Source of the DNA: Trichomonas vaginalis G3
Lineage: Eukaryota > Parabasalia > Trichomonadida > Trichomonadidae
Assembly (NCBI RefSeq): GCF_026262505.1
Contig: NC_067206.1
Location: 9,606,268-9,670,267, forward strand
Reading direction: 5' to 3'
Length of the DNA: 64,000 nucleotides
Part shown: positions 40,161 through 50,182 of the stretch, one piece after another
Position numbering within the stretch: position 1 is the stretch's first letter
Layout: the number at the start of each line of letters is the position of its first letter
Translations under genes and position numbers: made by a program
The notes under the pieces: generated by a model
Told to the model about the DNA's origin: nothing
Database searches by the model: none
The model's input: the letters and a program-made list of their open reading frames with translations, nothing else

Positions 40161-41370
40161 CTTGGAGAGGCGTCAAAGGATAATAGGCATCGCCTGCATA
40201 AGTTGATTCTGTAACTTTTCCAAAAATCAATATATTTGTATCAGTGTCATCTGGTTTCACGAGAATATGGTTCTTTACAGACTCCATTTTTACTCTTCCG
40301 CCAAATCTCAAAACTGGAATTCCTCCTTTCATTTTAGGAGGTTTTGGCATCATCTTTATCACAAGGTTATCATTCTTTAATAGAGAATAACCACTTGGAA
40401 TGTCATCTCTGTATTCAGGAATTACAGCCAAAAATTGTTTGGTCGGTTTCACGTTTTTGAAGCTGGATTTGAAATCTAATGCGCAAATCTCTCTTAGTTC
40501 ACCATTCTGCATAGTTGTAGTAACAAATGACGATCTGGTGAAATTTGACGAAATTTGAGCGATTGGAGTCTGTACATTTTCAATAGAGTAAATTAAGTAG
40601 TTGCAACCGCTTATAGATGAGTCCCTTTTAGCAAATAGTACAATATTTTTCGATATTTCATCTACTAAATTGTATTGAATGTATTTTTTCTGATCTGAGA
40701 CTTCAATCGTAAAAGAAATAGTAGATTCAAGCGAAATCTGCTTAGTAAATGTTCCTATTTCTATTGGAATCGATTTAACTTGCCTTTGTTGAACAATTTT
40801 TGGTGCATCTAGATCATATGATATTAAATCATCAGTAATATTCTTCAACTCTTGTTCATTCTGTAAAGGGACAATTGAATCACGCTTTGGAGACCATGGT
40901 TTCTTAGGATTTGGAGATGGATTTTCTGTTTCTTGTTTCTTTTCTGTATGAGTTTCAACAACGGTACTATTACTAATGTTAGCTTCATTTGAATTATTTT
41001 CTTCTGGTTTTACTTCAATTTGTGGTTTAGGAATTTCAATATTCATTTTAATTGGCTTGATTTCGGCTGTAACTTGTGATTTTGTGATTTTAGTTGGTTC
41101 GTGCGGTTTTATTTCTTGTAACTGTTTCTTATTTTGGGAATCATTTTTAACTTCTTCTCTTTTTTCCGGAATTTCGTTCTCGATCTTCATAACTCCTTTC
41201 TTTTTTGATGATTTAGACTTAAAGGCATTGATCAACTCTAAATATTTATCTGATTGATAATCAATATCAATGAAAATTTCAAAATTATCACTATAGCGTG
41301 CTGGAATTATTCTGCTTGATTTGAATGTATGCCGAAGATCAGCCAAATATGTTTCTCCGGCATTACACAT
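40129..41370 (-). CDS. Tubby C-terminal domain protein
   Basis: 413 residues. The first 180 are low complexity (Lys, Glu, Pro, Thr, Ser), as in many trichomonad proteins. From about residue 200 a beta-rich domain ends in the Tubby family signature: PPKMKGGIPVLRFGGRVKM, SVKNHILVKP, ILIFGKVTESTYAGDAYYPLTPLQAFCLCL, matching the Tubby pattern (NF.GRV...SVKNFQ...FG.V..D.F..DY.YPL..LQAF...L). Tubby domains bind phosphoinositides at the plasma membrane, and in flagellated cells move membrane proteins with IFT. The gene ends inside a 68 bp tandem repeat. Start at the first ATG; TATCAAAAATT lies just upstream. Confidence 0.85.
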   Translation of the reverse strand: MCNAGETYLADLRHTFKSSRIIPARYSDNFEIFIDIDYQSDKYLELINAFKSKSSKKKGVMKIENEIPEKREEVKNDSQNKKQLQEIKPHEPTKITKSQVTAEIKPIKMNIEIPKPQIEVKPEENNSNEANISNSTVVETHTEKKQETENPSPNPKKPWSPKRDSIVPLQNEQELKNITDDLISYDLDAPKIVQQRQVKSIPIEIGTFTKQISLESTISFTIEVSDQKKYIQYNLVDEISKNIVLFAKRDSSISGCNYLIYSIENVQTPIAQISSNFTRSSFVTTTMQNGELREICALDFKSSFKNVKPTKQFLAVIPEYRDDIPSGYSLLKNDNLVIKMMPKPPKMKGGIPVLRFGGRVKMESVKNHILVKPDDTDTNILIFGKVTESTYAGDAYYPLTPLQAFCLCLPHFK

Positions 41371-41929
41371 TCACTTAAAAAATCAAAAGAAAATAAATTT
41401 TTGATAATAATTTATGGGCGTGCATAGGCCCATATGACTTTATATCAAATTTCATCAAAATAGTTGTGAAATATCACCGAAAATAAACAATAAACTAGTT
41501 AAAAGATTCCTTTCAATCTGGTCTCAGGCAAACTCCATTCTGCAATCATTCCCAAATTCAAACATTTTGTCTTTTTGTCAGATACACAAAATGATTTTTA
41601 TAAATGAATATGTTCGATTCCAACACGGAATAATCTCTATATATTTAAGAGTGCTCTCACATCCATATCAACATGTGTGACAAATGGACCTTTTATTGGA
41701 GGCTACATGCAGTTCCATAAGAAGAATCATCTAAGAATGTTTATCAATAATGACTACAAAAAGAACATTAATGCTATAAATTCATCCTTAAGGAGATTCT
41801 CACCACTATCTCACTTTTGTTAACTCTATTTCCCATAACAATGTCCTCGCCATATATCGATATTTAGTAAAAAAATTTATTAATTTTTTTGTCGTTAAAT
41901 AAATCAAAAAATAAGATTTTACTCTATTT
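41371..41929. other. Intergenic with an eIF3b relic
   Basis: Spacer between two minus-strand genes. It contains the short eIF3b-derived relic described separately and, near 41415, GGGCGTGCATAGGCCCATAT, related to the small inverted-repeat sequence at 52985. No other gene is seen. Confidence 0.5.
41692..41785 (+). pseudogene. eIF3b gene fragment, inverted relic
   Basis: About 94 bases that translate to FIGGYMQFHKKNHLRMFIN and NDYKKNINAIN, matching eIF3b's FIGDYMQFDKKNRLRMFIN and NDYKKYIDSTN (encoded near 43440-43535 on the other strand). DNA identity is high by eye. It is a short inverted duplicate of the RRM-end region of the neighbouring gene and cannot make a protein on its own. Confidence 0.75.
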
Positions 41930-43756
41930 TTAAAATTCCTTGTAATCAGTGAACTCGATTGTTGTATAGTCGTTCTTATTGCTAGAAGCACCGAACGTTC
42001 TCTTTGGTGCCAATCTTCTCCAGTTCTGAAGGTTCTGGATTTTAGCGGCCTTTGCATCGTCTTCCTTTGCCTTCAAGTCGATTGTTCCGAACTTTGTTGA
42101 CTTTTCGACAATTTCTTCTGCCTCCTTATCAATTGCGTCCAAATCCTCCTTTGTTAGGAGTGCCTCACCAGCTCTTGGTCTCCAGAGAACTCTTCCGACA
42201 TTTGTTACGCGTTCCTTGCAGACCTGGTTTCCATCGAGAAGGTAGATCGCGAACCACGAAGGACCTCCTGGAGAAGGAGTAGCTGAAATGATGACGAAAG
42301 CACCGGATGAGTCCCACTCGATTCTGCCGACACCTTCGAGGTTGTTCTTTGATGCAATGACACCGGCTTCTGTATCCCAGAACTGGACAATTGGCTGCTG
42401 TGCCTTGATATCGTCGCAGATGAAGAATCTTCCGGCCGGAGAGAAAGTAATGTTGGAGACGCCGCCGCATGGGTGCTGGAATACCTTTGTAAGTTGCTTG
42501 TCGACGTCGTAGATGATTAACTGTCTTCCGGAGGATGTTGCAATGATGCAGGCGATATGTTTGTTACTTGGGTCCCAGGCGCAGGAATTAACGGTACCCT
42601 TGATTTCTTCTGTGAAGGAACCAATGGATGCTTCGTTTGTAAGGTCGTAGATGATGATGGATGACTGATCGCAAGATTTGACAATTCTGTTTTGAATTAC
42701 GCAGCAAAGAGCAAGCTTTGGATGCCATGTGGCTGTAGCTGATGTAGCATTGAAGGCGGCAACGACGTGAACTGGTTGGCCGTTCTCTGTGTTGTAGAAT
42801 GCGTTTCTTGGTGGAGCGGCTTCTCTCTGGCCACGGAATGTGAAGACAAGTTTTGTGGCTGGAGAGGCAGAGAAGGAATCTGCATCGGAACAGAGCTCAA
42901 TGACTTCCTTGAATTCACGGGCTTTGTATAACATGACTTTCTTCTCAATCATGGCGATGAGATGGGAGCCAGCGCCGAACATGATCTGGTTGAAGTCGGC
43001 TCTGTTCAATGGAATGCGAACAAGCTTCTTTCCCGTAAGAATATCGTAAATGCAGGCGCCGTTTGGAGAGTTCTTGTTGTCGGTCTCAACAGGAATGAGG
43101 GACTTGCAGAGCATGAAACGGCCGCATGGAGAATTGAGATAATCTCTGAGATCTGGGAATTCAAGGGTTGTGAAATGGGTCCATTGTTCACCAGCGTAGA
43201 AATTGAGCTTGTTGCCGGAATATGTGACAAAGAAGGAGCCATCGTTTGTAAAGAAGACATCATTTGATTTCTGAATGTATTGTGGAAGTTCTATTTGTTG
43301 TAACTTAGCTGTGTTGTGGTTGAACCAGCAGACATGTGGGAAACCAGCAGCTGAGTAAACAATTTGATCAAACATATCTGGCTGAGTATAATACCATGAA
43401 AACTCAACAGGTGTTGACGGTGGCTTAGCAACTGCGATTTGTTCTGGTGCGTTTGTTGAATCAATGTACTTTTTGTAGTCATTGTTGATGAACATTCTTA
43501 GACGATTCTTCTTATCAAACTGCATGTAGTCTCCAATAAAAGCTAATCTACGGGCAGAATCAGAATCCTTGCAAACAATGAAAAGTGCGCCGATAGTTTT
43601 GCCATCTTGTGTTGGAACTTCGATTTTTTCTTTTGTAAGTTCTGGATCGAGAGGCTTAACTAAATTAAGAAAATAGCCACTCATCTGATCAATCTTAGAT
43701 TCGTCTGTAATTGGGAGACCTATTACAATAACGATGGAATCGATCTTGCGAGCCAT
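41930..43756 (-). CDS. eIF3b: Translation initiation factor eIF3 subunit b
   Basis: 608 residues with an N-terminal RRM (about residues 5-95: IDSIVIVIGLPI...GALFIVCKDSDSARRLAF...), then a WD40-type beta-propeller with eIF3b-like blades (FSWYYTQPDMFDQIVY..., CGRFMLCKSLIP, NSCAWDPSNKHIACI, NITFSPAGRFFICDD), and the terminal LWRPRAGEALLTKEDLDAI followed by a helix (NLQNWRRLAPKRTF). This order and the WRPR motif define eIF3b/Prt1, the scaffold of the eIF3 complex on the 40S ribosome. It is slightly shorter than yeast or human forms. Codon use is more GC-rich and even than in neighbours, as expected of a highly expressed gene. Confidence 0.9.
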   Translation of the reverse strand: MARKIDSIVIVIGLPITDESKIDQMSGYFLNLVKPLDPELTKEKIEVPTQDGKTIGALFIVCKDSDSARRLAFIGDYMQFDKKNRLRMFINNDYKKYIDSTNAPEQIAVAKPPSTPVEFSWYYTQPDMFDQIVYSAAGFPHVCWFNHNTAKLQQIELPQYIQKSNDVFFTNDGSFFVTYSGNKLNFYAGEQWTHFTTLEFPDLRDYLNSPCGRFMLCKSLIPVETDNKNSPNGACIYDILTGKKLVRIPLNRADFNQIMFGAGSHLIAMIEKKVMLYKAREFKEVIELCSDADSFSASPATKLVFTFRGQREAAPPRNAFYNTENGQPVHVVAAFNATSATATWHPKLALCCVIQNRIVKSCDQSSIIIYDLTNEASIGSFTEEIKGTVNSCAWDPSNKHIACIIATSSGRQLIIYDVDKQLTKVFQHPCGGVSNITFSPAGRFFICDDIKAQQPIVQFWDTEAGVIASKNNLEGVGRIEWDSSGAFVIISATPSPGGPSWFAIYLLDGNQVCKERVTNVGRVLWRPRAGEALLTKEDLDAIDKEAEEIVEKSTKFGTIDLKAKEDDAKAAKIQNLQNWRRLAPKRTFGASSNKNDYTTIEFTDYKEF

Positions 43757-44235
43757 TTTTTTCTATTTAATACTTAGGACCATTTCTATCGTCCTGGACC
43801 CTTCTTTTTTCCAAAAAAATATTCGCTTCATTTCTTTTAAAATAAGACACACATATGTTGAGAATTCTTGTTATCCAATTCAATTAATCTTGTGGCATAA
43901 AACTTCAATATTTCATAAATTTCGGATTGATGATATTGGTATTCTTGTCTCTATAATGCTTTCTCCTGTTTAAATACGGTTGTTGTGATAGCCAATTTGT
44001 TTACAAAACTCACAATCTAGTCTCTCAAAAAAATCACAATTTCAATTTTTCTCTAAAATCTAATATAATAATCAAAATAACTATTTTTTTGGGATTCGTG
44101 TCATTAAATGACACATCTGCTCAAAGATTTATCATGATGGAAAAAATTGAATTGTTTGAATAACATCAACAGGAAATTATTATTCAAATAATAAAATATT
44201 TAGATTTTACATATAAAAGTTCAAACATAATATTC
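43757..44235. other. Intergenic
   Basis: AT-rich spacer between the eIF3b start and the RRM gene's 3' end. A short plus-strand frame (43734-43973) overlaps the eIF3b start and shows no protein character. Nothing else is seen. Confidence 0.45.
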
Positions 44236-44778
44236 TTATCTCTCGGATGCTAGACTTGGGATTTCAAATTTATTGCCTTTTGCAGATGAAATATTTGTTT
44301 CCTTTGCAATTGCAGTTTTCGCACCCTTGGAACTAATGAAAGCAACCCAATAAACAGATGGATTAGTTTTACATGGAGTTACTCGACCAATGTTACCATA
44401 ATTTTCAAATTTTTCAAAAATGGTTCGACGAGTGCTATCAAGAGGTACATTTCTAACAATAACTTCATGCGCAGGACAAATTCCATACCAAAAAGCTACT
44501 GCCCTCGCATTTCCTTCAAATTCCCTATATGACATATATCTTCTGAATGAATTTGCATCATTATGATCATAAAAGGAAATACACATTGAAAATGAATTCC
44601 TTGTGGCAACTATATCTTCATATCCCTGGATGATGCGTGTTTCAAGTGATTTTAATGTTTCATCAAAATCATTTTTTTGGAGCCATCCATAAAATTTCTC
44701 AAATCCAAGGTTTTTCATATTACACTGATCTTCTTTTGTGTCAAGTTTGTAATAGACCTTGGTCAATTGCTTCGACAT
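44236..44778 (-). CDS. RRM RNA-binding protein
   Basis: The frame is open from 44823, but TCATTTTTAATA directly before the Met at 44778 (MSKQLTKVYYKL) marks the start; 180 residues. The first half (about 1-100) resembles a degenerate RRM-like fold (ETRIIQGYEDIVATRNSFSMCISFYDHNDANSFRRYMSY). The second half is a recognisable RRM: EVIVRNVPLDSTRRTIFEKFENYGNIGRV (RNP2 and helix 1), then YWVAFISSKGAKTAIAKE in place of RNP1. Likely an RNA-binding protein of mRNA metabolism; the exact partner is unknown. Confidence 0.65.
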   Translation of the reverse strand: MSKQLTKVYYKLDTKEDQCNMKNLGFEKFYGWLQKNDFDETLKSLETRIIQGYEDIVATRNSFSMCISFYDHNDANSFRRYMSYREFEGNARAVAFWYGICPAHEVIVRNVPLDSTRRTIFEKFENYGNIGRVTPCKTNPSVYWVAFISSKGAKTAIAKETNISSAKGNKFEIPSLASER

Positions 44779-44779
44779 T

Positions 44780-44790
44780 ATTAAAAATGA
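44780..44790 (-). promoter_or_regulatory. Initiator of the RRM gene
   Basis: TCATTTTTAAT on the minus strand ends two bases before the ATG at 44778, choosing it over the upstream Met. Confidence 0.55.
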
Positions 44791-45047
44791 ACTTGATTTT
44801 TGATGGCAAAATTTTTGAGGCAAACAAAATTTTGAGTCAAGAAAATTTTATCAGGATTATTATGTGATCGTGATTTTTTTATTATTGAAATCATGTATAA
44901 AGAAATGAAAAATTCCAATCACAAAATAGTAACGAAAAAAAATTAGAAATGTTTATTAATTTTTTCCCCATGTTTTGTTATATTTTTCCAATATCTTTTA
45001 CTTTGAATGCATCTCAAAAATTGAATGTGGAAAAAATTCCAATAAAT

Positions 45048-48000
45048 TTAGGAATTGATAATTTGGTGGGCTTCTTCATTATTGATAGCCCTGACTTGCG
45101 ACATGTTGTTACTGAATGACAGCTGGAAAAGTCGATTCGAATAGTCCAAAATGTCACTTTTGAAAGTCGTTACAATATATTGAGACGACTCTGACAATTT
45201 TTTGATTAATTTACACAAATTTGCTCTGTGTTCGATATCCAATGCGCTGTCGAATTCATCGAAGATGTAGAATGGAGCTCCGAAGATTTCCTGCATGGAA
45301 AATACCAAGCAGATTGCAACAATAGATTTCTGTCCTCCACTGAGTTGAGAAACATTTTCAACGTTTTCAATCAAAAGACTGACTTCTTTTGATTCATTAT
45401 TCAAATTCAATTTCACATCCAAATTGGTGATGATTGAAAGATACTCATTGAAATGTTTAGAAACACTTTCGAATGTTTCATTCAGTGTTTTATCTCGATC
45501 TTTGTCCAATCTCGAGATCATTTCGTTGATTTTTTCTTCATTTTCATTCAATTTTTCTCTTTCTTCCATCAATTTCGTCTGTCTATCAGAGAATTCATCG
45601 AAATCTTCTTTTGCACTGTAATTAACGTACTTGATTCCGCTCATCTCTTTTTTGACAAACCGCATTTTCTCATTCAATTCTCGATCGGTTAAATTTACAA
45701 ATTTTTCATCAATTTTTGCGTTTTCGTGTTTTGATGAAATTGGTTTGATGGATTTCTGGATTATATTGATTTTCTTTTGAATGAAATCAATATCTTTCTC
45801 ATTATTTTCATTTTTCTCTTGCAAAGAAAACAAAAATGATTCGATTTCGTTTGATTTTTCTTCCAAACTTTGAATTTGATGAGAAATTGTTTCAATTCTT
45901 TGAGAGAAATATTCATTTTCTCTGAGATGTTTCTTATAGTTTTGTTCTTCTTTTTCGATTTCGTTTTCATAGGAATCGATCTTTAAATTAGAAACATCTT
46001 CTTTGATTTGGTTTCGAATCATTTCTAATTTATAATGAATGTCATTCATCAAATTCTCTTTTTCTTCACTCATTTTATTAACTTTCTCTTTCATCTCTCC
46101 AAGTTTTTGTTCACTGATCTTTTTGACACTTTTCTTCCTGCTGTCACGTTTTGAATTCTCAATTTTTGTTCTGAGATTTTCTATTTTGGATTTTATGTCG
46201 TTGTTGATCTGATTGACTGTGTCAGATTTCTTGCGAAGTGAAGTCAATTGTTGATCAAGTGAAGTGAGGTGATTTTCATCATCTTTCATCCTGGAGATCA
46301 TTTGGTTCTTTTCTTTCGATAATTCACTCATTTTTTCTTGTAAATTATCAACGGAATTTTGAATTTGTGATTTTTCTTCTTCAAAAGTGACAAGAAATTC
46401 ATTTTTGACTTCAAGTTGATTTTCCAATTCCTTTTTCTGCGAAATCAAATCGAAAACACCAAAATAGTTTTCATCTTGCAAAACAACAATTCCGTTTTTG
46501 TCAATAAATAAACCATCATTGTCTACAACATTTTTATCATTCATGTCAATTTCATCAACAAAAAATATTCCACCAAAAACTGTTTCGCACAATTTCTTCA
46601 TCTTTTCATCATCAATATCAATCATGTCCATCAATCTGATGAAATTGGAAGTATTTGGCAAATTGTCACTTTTCAAATAATTATCACTTTTTTGAGGAAA
46701 TGTCAAATTTTCAAGTGGAAAGACAGTTATTTTTCCTTCATCATTGCTATTGACAATTCCTTGCAATTTGTCGGAGAGTTCGTCATTTGCGACGATAACA
46801 TCAAAAAGGTGACATCCTAAAACGGTTTCAATGACTTTTTCATATTTTTTGTCTTTGACTTTGATCAGATCACAAAACAAAGAAAATTCATTGTTCATTT
46901 CATCATTGATTCTGTTGATAGATACAGAAATATTGTAAGGAATCTTATTATTCAACTTCATTGTGACATTTTGTATTTTTTCTTTCAAAATACGAATATC
47001 ACTGTTGATTTCTGCGATTTTGTCTTCTGTTTTAATAAGATTCATGTTTTGTGTGTTCATTTCTTCAGAGATTTGCGATGTTTCATCATTAATCTTCTTT
47101 ATTTCTTCTTTTTCATTGATAATTTTCTGTTTTTGCTCTTCAATTTCTGATTTTAGATCAAAATCAGAAAAATTGTTTTCAATCAATGAATTTTCAAGAG
47201 TTTTGATCTCTTTTTCTGCTTCTTGTGGATCGAAATCAGCAGAATTAGCTTCATTTGATGCAATTTCGTTGTTAATTTCATTGATCTTCTTTGATAACTC
47301 CGAAATTCTTTGGTTTTTAGTGTCAATCTCGTTATCAATCTCTTCTATCTTCTTCTGGAGTCTTTCTTTGGAATCTTCAGCTTGTTTCAGTTGATTCTTC
47401 GCGATATCGAGATTATTCTCTTCTTTGATGAGTTTCTTGGAGATATCTAATTTGAAATCTTCTTGCTTGGCCTTTTCCTTGTATTGCTCATTGAGTTTCT
47501 TCGTGATATCTTCGAAATTCGCTTTGGATTGTTCGATTTCTTCTTTGTTTTGCTTGTTTTGTGATTGGAGTTCCATAAGCTTCGTCATGAGCTCATCCAA
47601 CTCTTTTATGTACTCTTCTTGCTCTTTTTTCTCTTTCTCTTCTTTTCTTCTTTGTAATATAAATTCAATGGATTTACGATCATTTTGTAAACTCTCAAAA
47701 TTTTCGAGTGTCACTTTTTCTTGTTCCAATTGATCGATTCTTTCCTTTATGAACTTGAGGGAGTCATCAATCTGGGAGATCTGGCCTTTGGTCTTATCGA
47801 GCAATGTCAATGACTCTTTCTTCTGCTCATCGTAGAACTTTGTACCGGCAATATCGCATATTAAGTCGTATCTTTCGGAATCGCGCATTGTAGCAAGCTG
47901 GTTAACCTTGCCTTGGCGTACAATGTAGTATCCGTTCTGCGGATTGAAGCCTGATGACTCTAATAAATTATGGATATCAGTTCTGGACTTTTTCTTCTCG

Positions 48001-48335
48001 TTAACGTAGAATTCGTCTTTGTCTTCTTCAACTACTCGCTTAAATACTACTTCGTTCTCGTTAATCGGTATCTTTCGGGCTGTATTATCGAAAACTACCT
48101 CAATCGTGGCCTTTTTGGCCTTGCTTTCGGCTCCTTCGTGTAATACTGCTAGTCTCTCTGTAGGCGTGAGCTTTGCGTACTCGTCTAATAATACGAATTC
48201 GATTGCTTTGTATAAATTCGATTTTCCTGAGCCGTTAAAGCCTATTATCGTGTTCAGACCCTTCGACAGATCATCAAATGTCGTTGTTTTGCCATAAGAC
48301 TTGAATCCTGTGATCGTAACCCGCTTAATGAACAT
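45048..48335 (-). CDS. SMC3: Cohesin subunit SMC3
   Basis: 1095 residues in one frame. The opening MFIKRVTITGFKSYGKTTTF and Walker A GFNGSGKSN (about residues 32-40) match SMC3, as do GYYIVRQGKVNQLATMRDSERYDLICDIAGTKFYDEQ after the head. Long coiled coils flank a hinge (about residues 460-620, with NISVSINRINDEMNNEFSLF...VLGCHLFDVIVAND). The C-terminal head carries the signature LSGGQKS (about 998) and Walker B FYIFDEFDSALD (about 1022-1033). With SMC1 it forms the cohesin ring holding sister chromatids. It is shorter than the usual ~1200 residues, mostly in the coils. A TCATAG initiator-like site lies about 28 bases upstream. Confidence 0.92.
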   Translation of the reverse strand: MFIKRVTITGFKSYGKTTTFDDLSKGLNTIIGFNGSGKSNLYKAIEFVLLDEYAKLTPTERLAVLHEGAESKAKKATIEVVFDNTARKIPINENEVVFKRVVEEDKDEFYVNEKKKSRTDIHNLLESSGFNPQNGYYIVRQGKVNQLATMRDSERYDLICDIAGTKFYDEQKKESLTLLDKTKGQISQIDDSLKFIKERIDQLEQEKVTLENFESLQNDRKSIEFILQRRKEEKEKKEQEEYIKELDELMTKLMELQSQNKQNKEEIEQSKANFEDITKKLNEQYKEKAKQEDFKLDISKKLIKEENNLDIAKNQLKQAEDSKERLQKKIEEIDNEIDTKNQRISELSKKINEINNEIASNEANSADFDPQEAEKEIKTLENSLIENNFSDFDLKSEIEEQKQKIINEKEEIKKINDETSQISEEMNTQNMNLIKTEDKIAEINSDIRILKEKIQNVTMKLNNKIPYNISVSINRINDEMNNEFSLFCDLIKVKDKKYEKVIETVLGCHLFDVIVANDELSDKLQGIVNSNDEGKITVFPLENLTFPQKSDNYLKSDNLPNTSNFIRLMDMIDIDDEKMKKLCETVFGGIFFVDEIDMNDKNVVDNDGLFIDKNGIVVLQDENYFGVFDLISQKKELENQLEVKNEFLVTFEEEKSQIQNSVDNLQEKMSELSKEKNQMISRMKDDENHLTSLDQQLTSLRKKSDTVNQINNDIKSKIENLRTKIENSKRDSRKKSVKKISEQKLGEMKEKVNKMSEEKENLMNDIHYKLEMIRNQIKEDVSNLKIDSYENEIEKEEQNYKKHLRENEYFSQRIETISHQIQSLEEKSNEIESFLFSLQEKNENNEKDIDFIQKKINIIQKSIKPISSKHENAKIDEKFVNLTDRELNEKMRFVKKEMSGIKYVNYSAKEDFDEFSDRQTKLMEEREKLNENEEKINEMISRLDKDRDKTLNETFESVSKHFNEYLSIITNLDVKLNLNNESKEVSLLIENVENVSQLSGGQKSIVAICLVFSMQEIFGAPFYIFDEFDSALDIEHRANLCKLIKKLSESSQYIVTTFKSDILDYSNRLFQLSFSNNMSQVRAINNEEAHQIINS

Positions 48336-48960
48336 CTGATTTTTAAAAATTTTTACTATGATGCGACGATAATTTTGTAACTCTATGGTCGAAAAGTGAA
48401 TAAGAAAATTGAAAGTTAATATGATTATTAAATAGATTGTAACACAAGATACTGAATGAGCTGAGATTTATGATATAATATATCAATTACTCATAATTAT
48501 TTTTTATATATGCAACAAATCAAAAAACCGTTATAATAATCTTTAATAATATTAGTAGGTACTCTCAAAATCCAAGAACAGAAGACCAATTTTGAGAGAA
48601 AATGTAGACTAACAATTTTTTGTTGTTGAGAGATAGACATATAAAGCAATTCAGCATAACTATACGATATAAGTATATATATCCCACAATTATAACTAGT
48701 AAGCAGAGATTTATTCAAGCAATTTTTTCATCCATGATTAGCATATGCAATATCAAGTGTTATACCTTTCTAAGGAGAGTAATAGGATAGTACCAGATTT
48801 AGAGATTACTATTCTTAAAATTATTGGAAATTAATTGGCATAATATGACATAAATGAAAGGAAAAGAAATTACTACTAGTCATTAACAATTTTCTCCATT
48901 AAAATCGAGATCACTAGCTAAAATTTTTATATTTGTCACTTTTTGATAAAAATTTTCAGA
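48336..48960. other. Intergenic, divergent promoter region
   Basis: Separates SMC3 (-) from the coiled-coil gene (+). A small minus-strand frame (48497-48718) is AT-driven and unconvincing. The right edge holds TCACTTTTTGA at 48936-48946, an initiator 15 bases before the ATG at 48961. Confidence 0.5.
48936..48946 (+). promoter_or_regulatory. Initiator of the coiled-coil gene
   Basis: TCACTTTTTGA, matching TCA-C-T, 14 bases before the ATG at 48961. Confidence 0.6.
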
Positions 48961-49929
48961 ATGACTAGGCGACATTGTGGGCTGATTTTCCCTCCTGGGA
49001 CTTATCAAGCTCCGCAATTCTACTGGAGAGGTGGAGATGAGTTCAAGGAGGCAGAACATCTACAATCTGATTATCTACAAACAAAAAGAGAGCATTCTAA
49101 AGTGAAAAAAGAACTTGAAGAAATCCAAAACGAGTATCGCGAGGTAAATGAAGCACTTACGAATAGAGAAGAGCAAGCAGTAGCACTAGCTTCGTCATTA
49201 GGCGGAGCTTCAGCTACAACTGGCGAAAATTCAAGACTTAATAAAGAAATTGCGAAACTTACTGTCGAAATTAGCAATATAGAAGAAAAAATTACTGAAG
49301 CTTCAGAAAGAACTCAACCAGTATATCTTGCACAACTAGAAAGAGAAAGATCACAAATTTACGTTGCTGTAGAGCGATTAACGCATGATTTAGAGTCAAC
49401 ACAGAAAGAAATACATGATTTGAATCAAGAGTATTACTCCCTACTTACGAGCGATGAATGGATGGACGCAAATATGATAAATTCTCAATATCAGATTATA
49501 AATAGAGAACGACTAAAACTCAGATCAGAAGTCAATAAACACTTCGAAGATCAGAATTATGCTAAAGAAAGTAAACCAGACACTTCTAATCGAACCAAAA
49601 AATCGATTTCAAGTACTGCCAACGTGGCAGAGCTTTTAGATCAGAGCGAAATATATCAGAATCAGCTAAACAGCGCATCTCATAACAGATTCATGGCGCA
49701 AACTACAAGAAAAGTCTTAGTTGCGACAAAATTAGATATAATTGCACAATTAAATACAATTCTTTCAGATCTCAATCTTGAAGAAGTAAATATAGATGAA
49801 TTAAAGGATAAATACCTTCCTGATGGCCCACTTACGCCAACAAAAAGGCCAGCAACTCAATTATCAAGTAGAGGCGTGAAAACAGCGCGCAGCATTCGTA
49901 GGCCGCTTTCGAAAACCGGCCGTATGTAG
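48961..49929 (+). CDS. Coiled-coil protein with conserved N-terminal motif
   Basis: 322 residues from MTRRHCGLIFPPGTYQAPQF. A short folded-looking N-terminus (LIFPPGTYQAPQFYWRGG) is followed by continuous coiled coil (about residues 30-180: EHLQSDYLQTKREHSKVKKELEEIQNEY...), a Ser/Thr-rich linker and a second helical pair (about 215-270). The Arg/Pro-rich C-terminus (TPTKRPATQLSSRGVKTARSIRR) is basic. No catalytic motif. A cytoskeletal or axonemal role is plausible from composition but I cannot name the family. Confidence 0.6.
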   Translation: MTRRHCGLIFPPGTYQAPQFYWRGGDEFKEAEHLQSDYLQTKREHSKVKKELEEIQNEYREVNEALTNREEQAVALASSLGGASATTGENSRLNKEIAKLTVEISNIEEKITEASERTQPVYLAQLERERSQIYVAVERLTHDLESTQKEIHDLNQEYYSLLTSDEWMDANMINSQYQIINRERLKLRSEVNKHFEDQNYAKESKPDTSNRTKKSISSTANVAELLDQSEIYQNQLNSASHNRFMAQTTRKVLVATKLDIIAQLNTILSDLNLEEVNIDELKDKYLPDGPLTPTKRPATQLSSRGVKTARSIRRPLSKTGRM

Positions 49930-50169
49930 TATATTTCAAAAAACATTGTTTGTAATAAAAATTGTTTATAACATGATTTCGATTATAATATTTTAACTAA
50001 AATCTTTTAATTAATTACTTCCCATACCATAAATATCATAAAATCACTTATTATGGCTTCTGAAAGCAACTTTCATATAATTTTATTTGTGAATATCTCC
50101 GAACCATTAAGTTTCCTTTGATTTATTAGACTATCGTTTACTTCTTTACAATAATTTTTAGTAGTTTTG

Positions 50170-50182
50170 TCATTTTCTTTTA
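50170..50182 (+). promoter_or_regulatory. Initiator of the beta-helix membrane protein
   Basis: TCATTTTCTTTTA ends at the ATG at 50183, a strong initiator at minimal distance. Confidence 0.65.

Noticed and set aside
42052-43267. Several plus- and minus-strand open frames over eIF3b
   Set aside because: They are shadows of the more GC-rich eIF3b gene in other frames, without protein-like composition.
45424-48297. Plus-strand Ser/Phe/Ile-rich frames opposite SMC3
   Set aside because: Antisense shadows of the coiled-coil codons (Glu/Lys read in reverse give Phe/Ser).
48497-48718. 73-residue minus-strand frame between SMC3 and the coiled-coil gene
   Set aside because: AT-driven, no initiator, no recognisable features.
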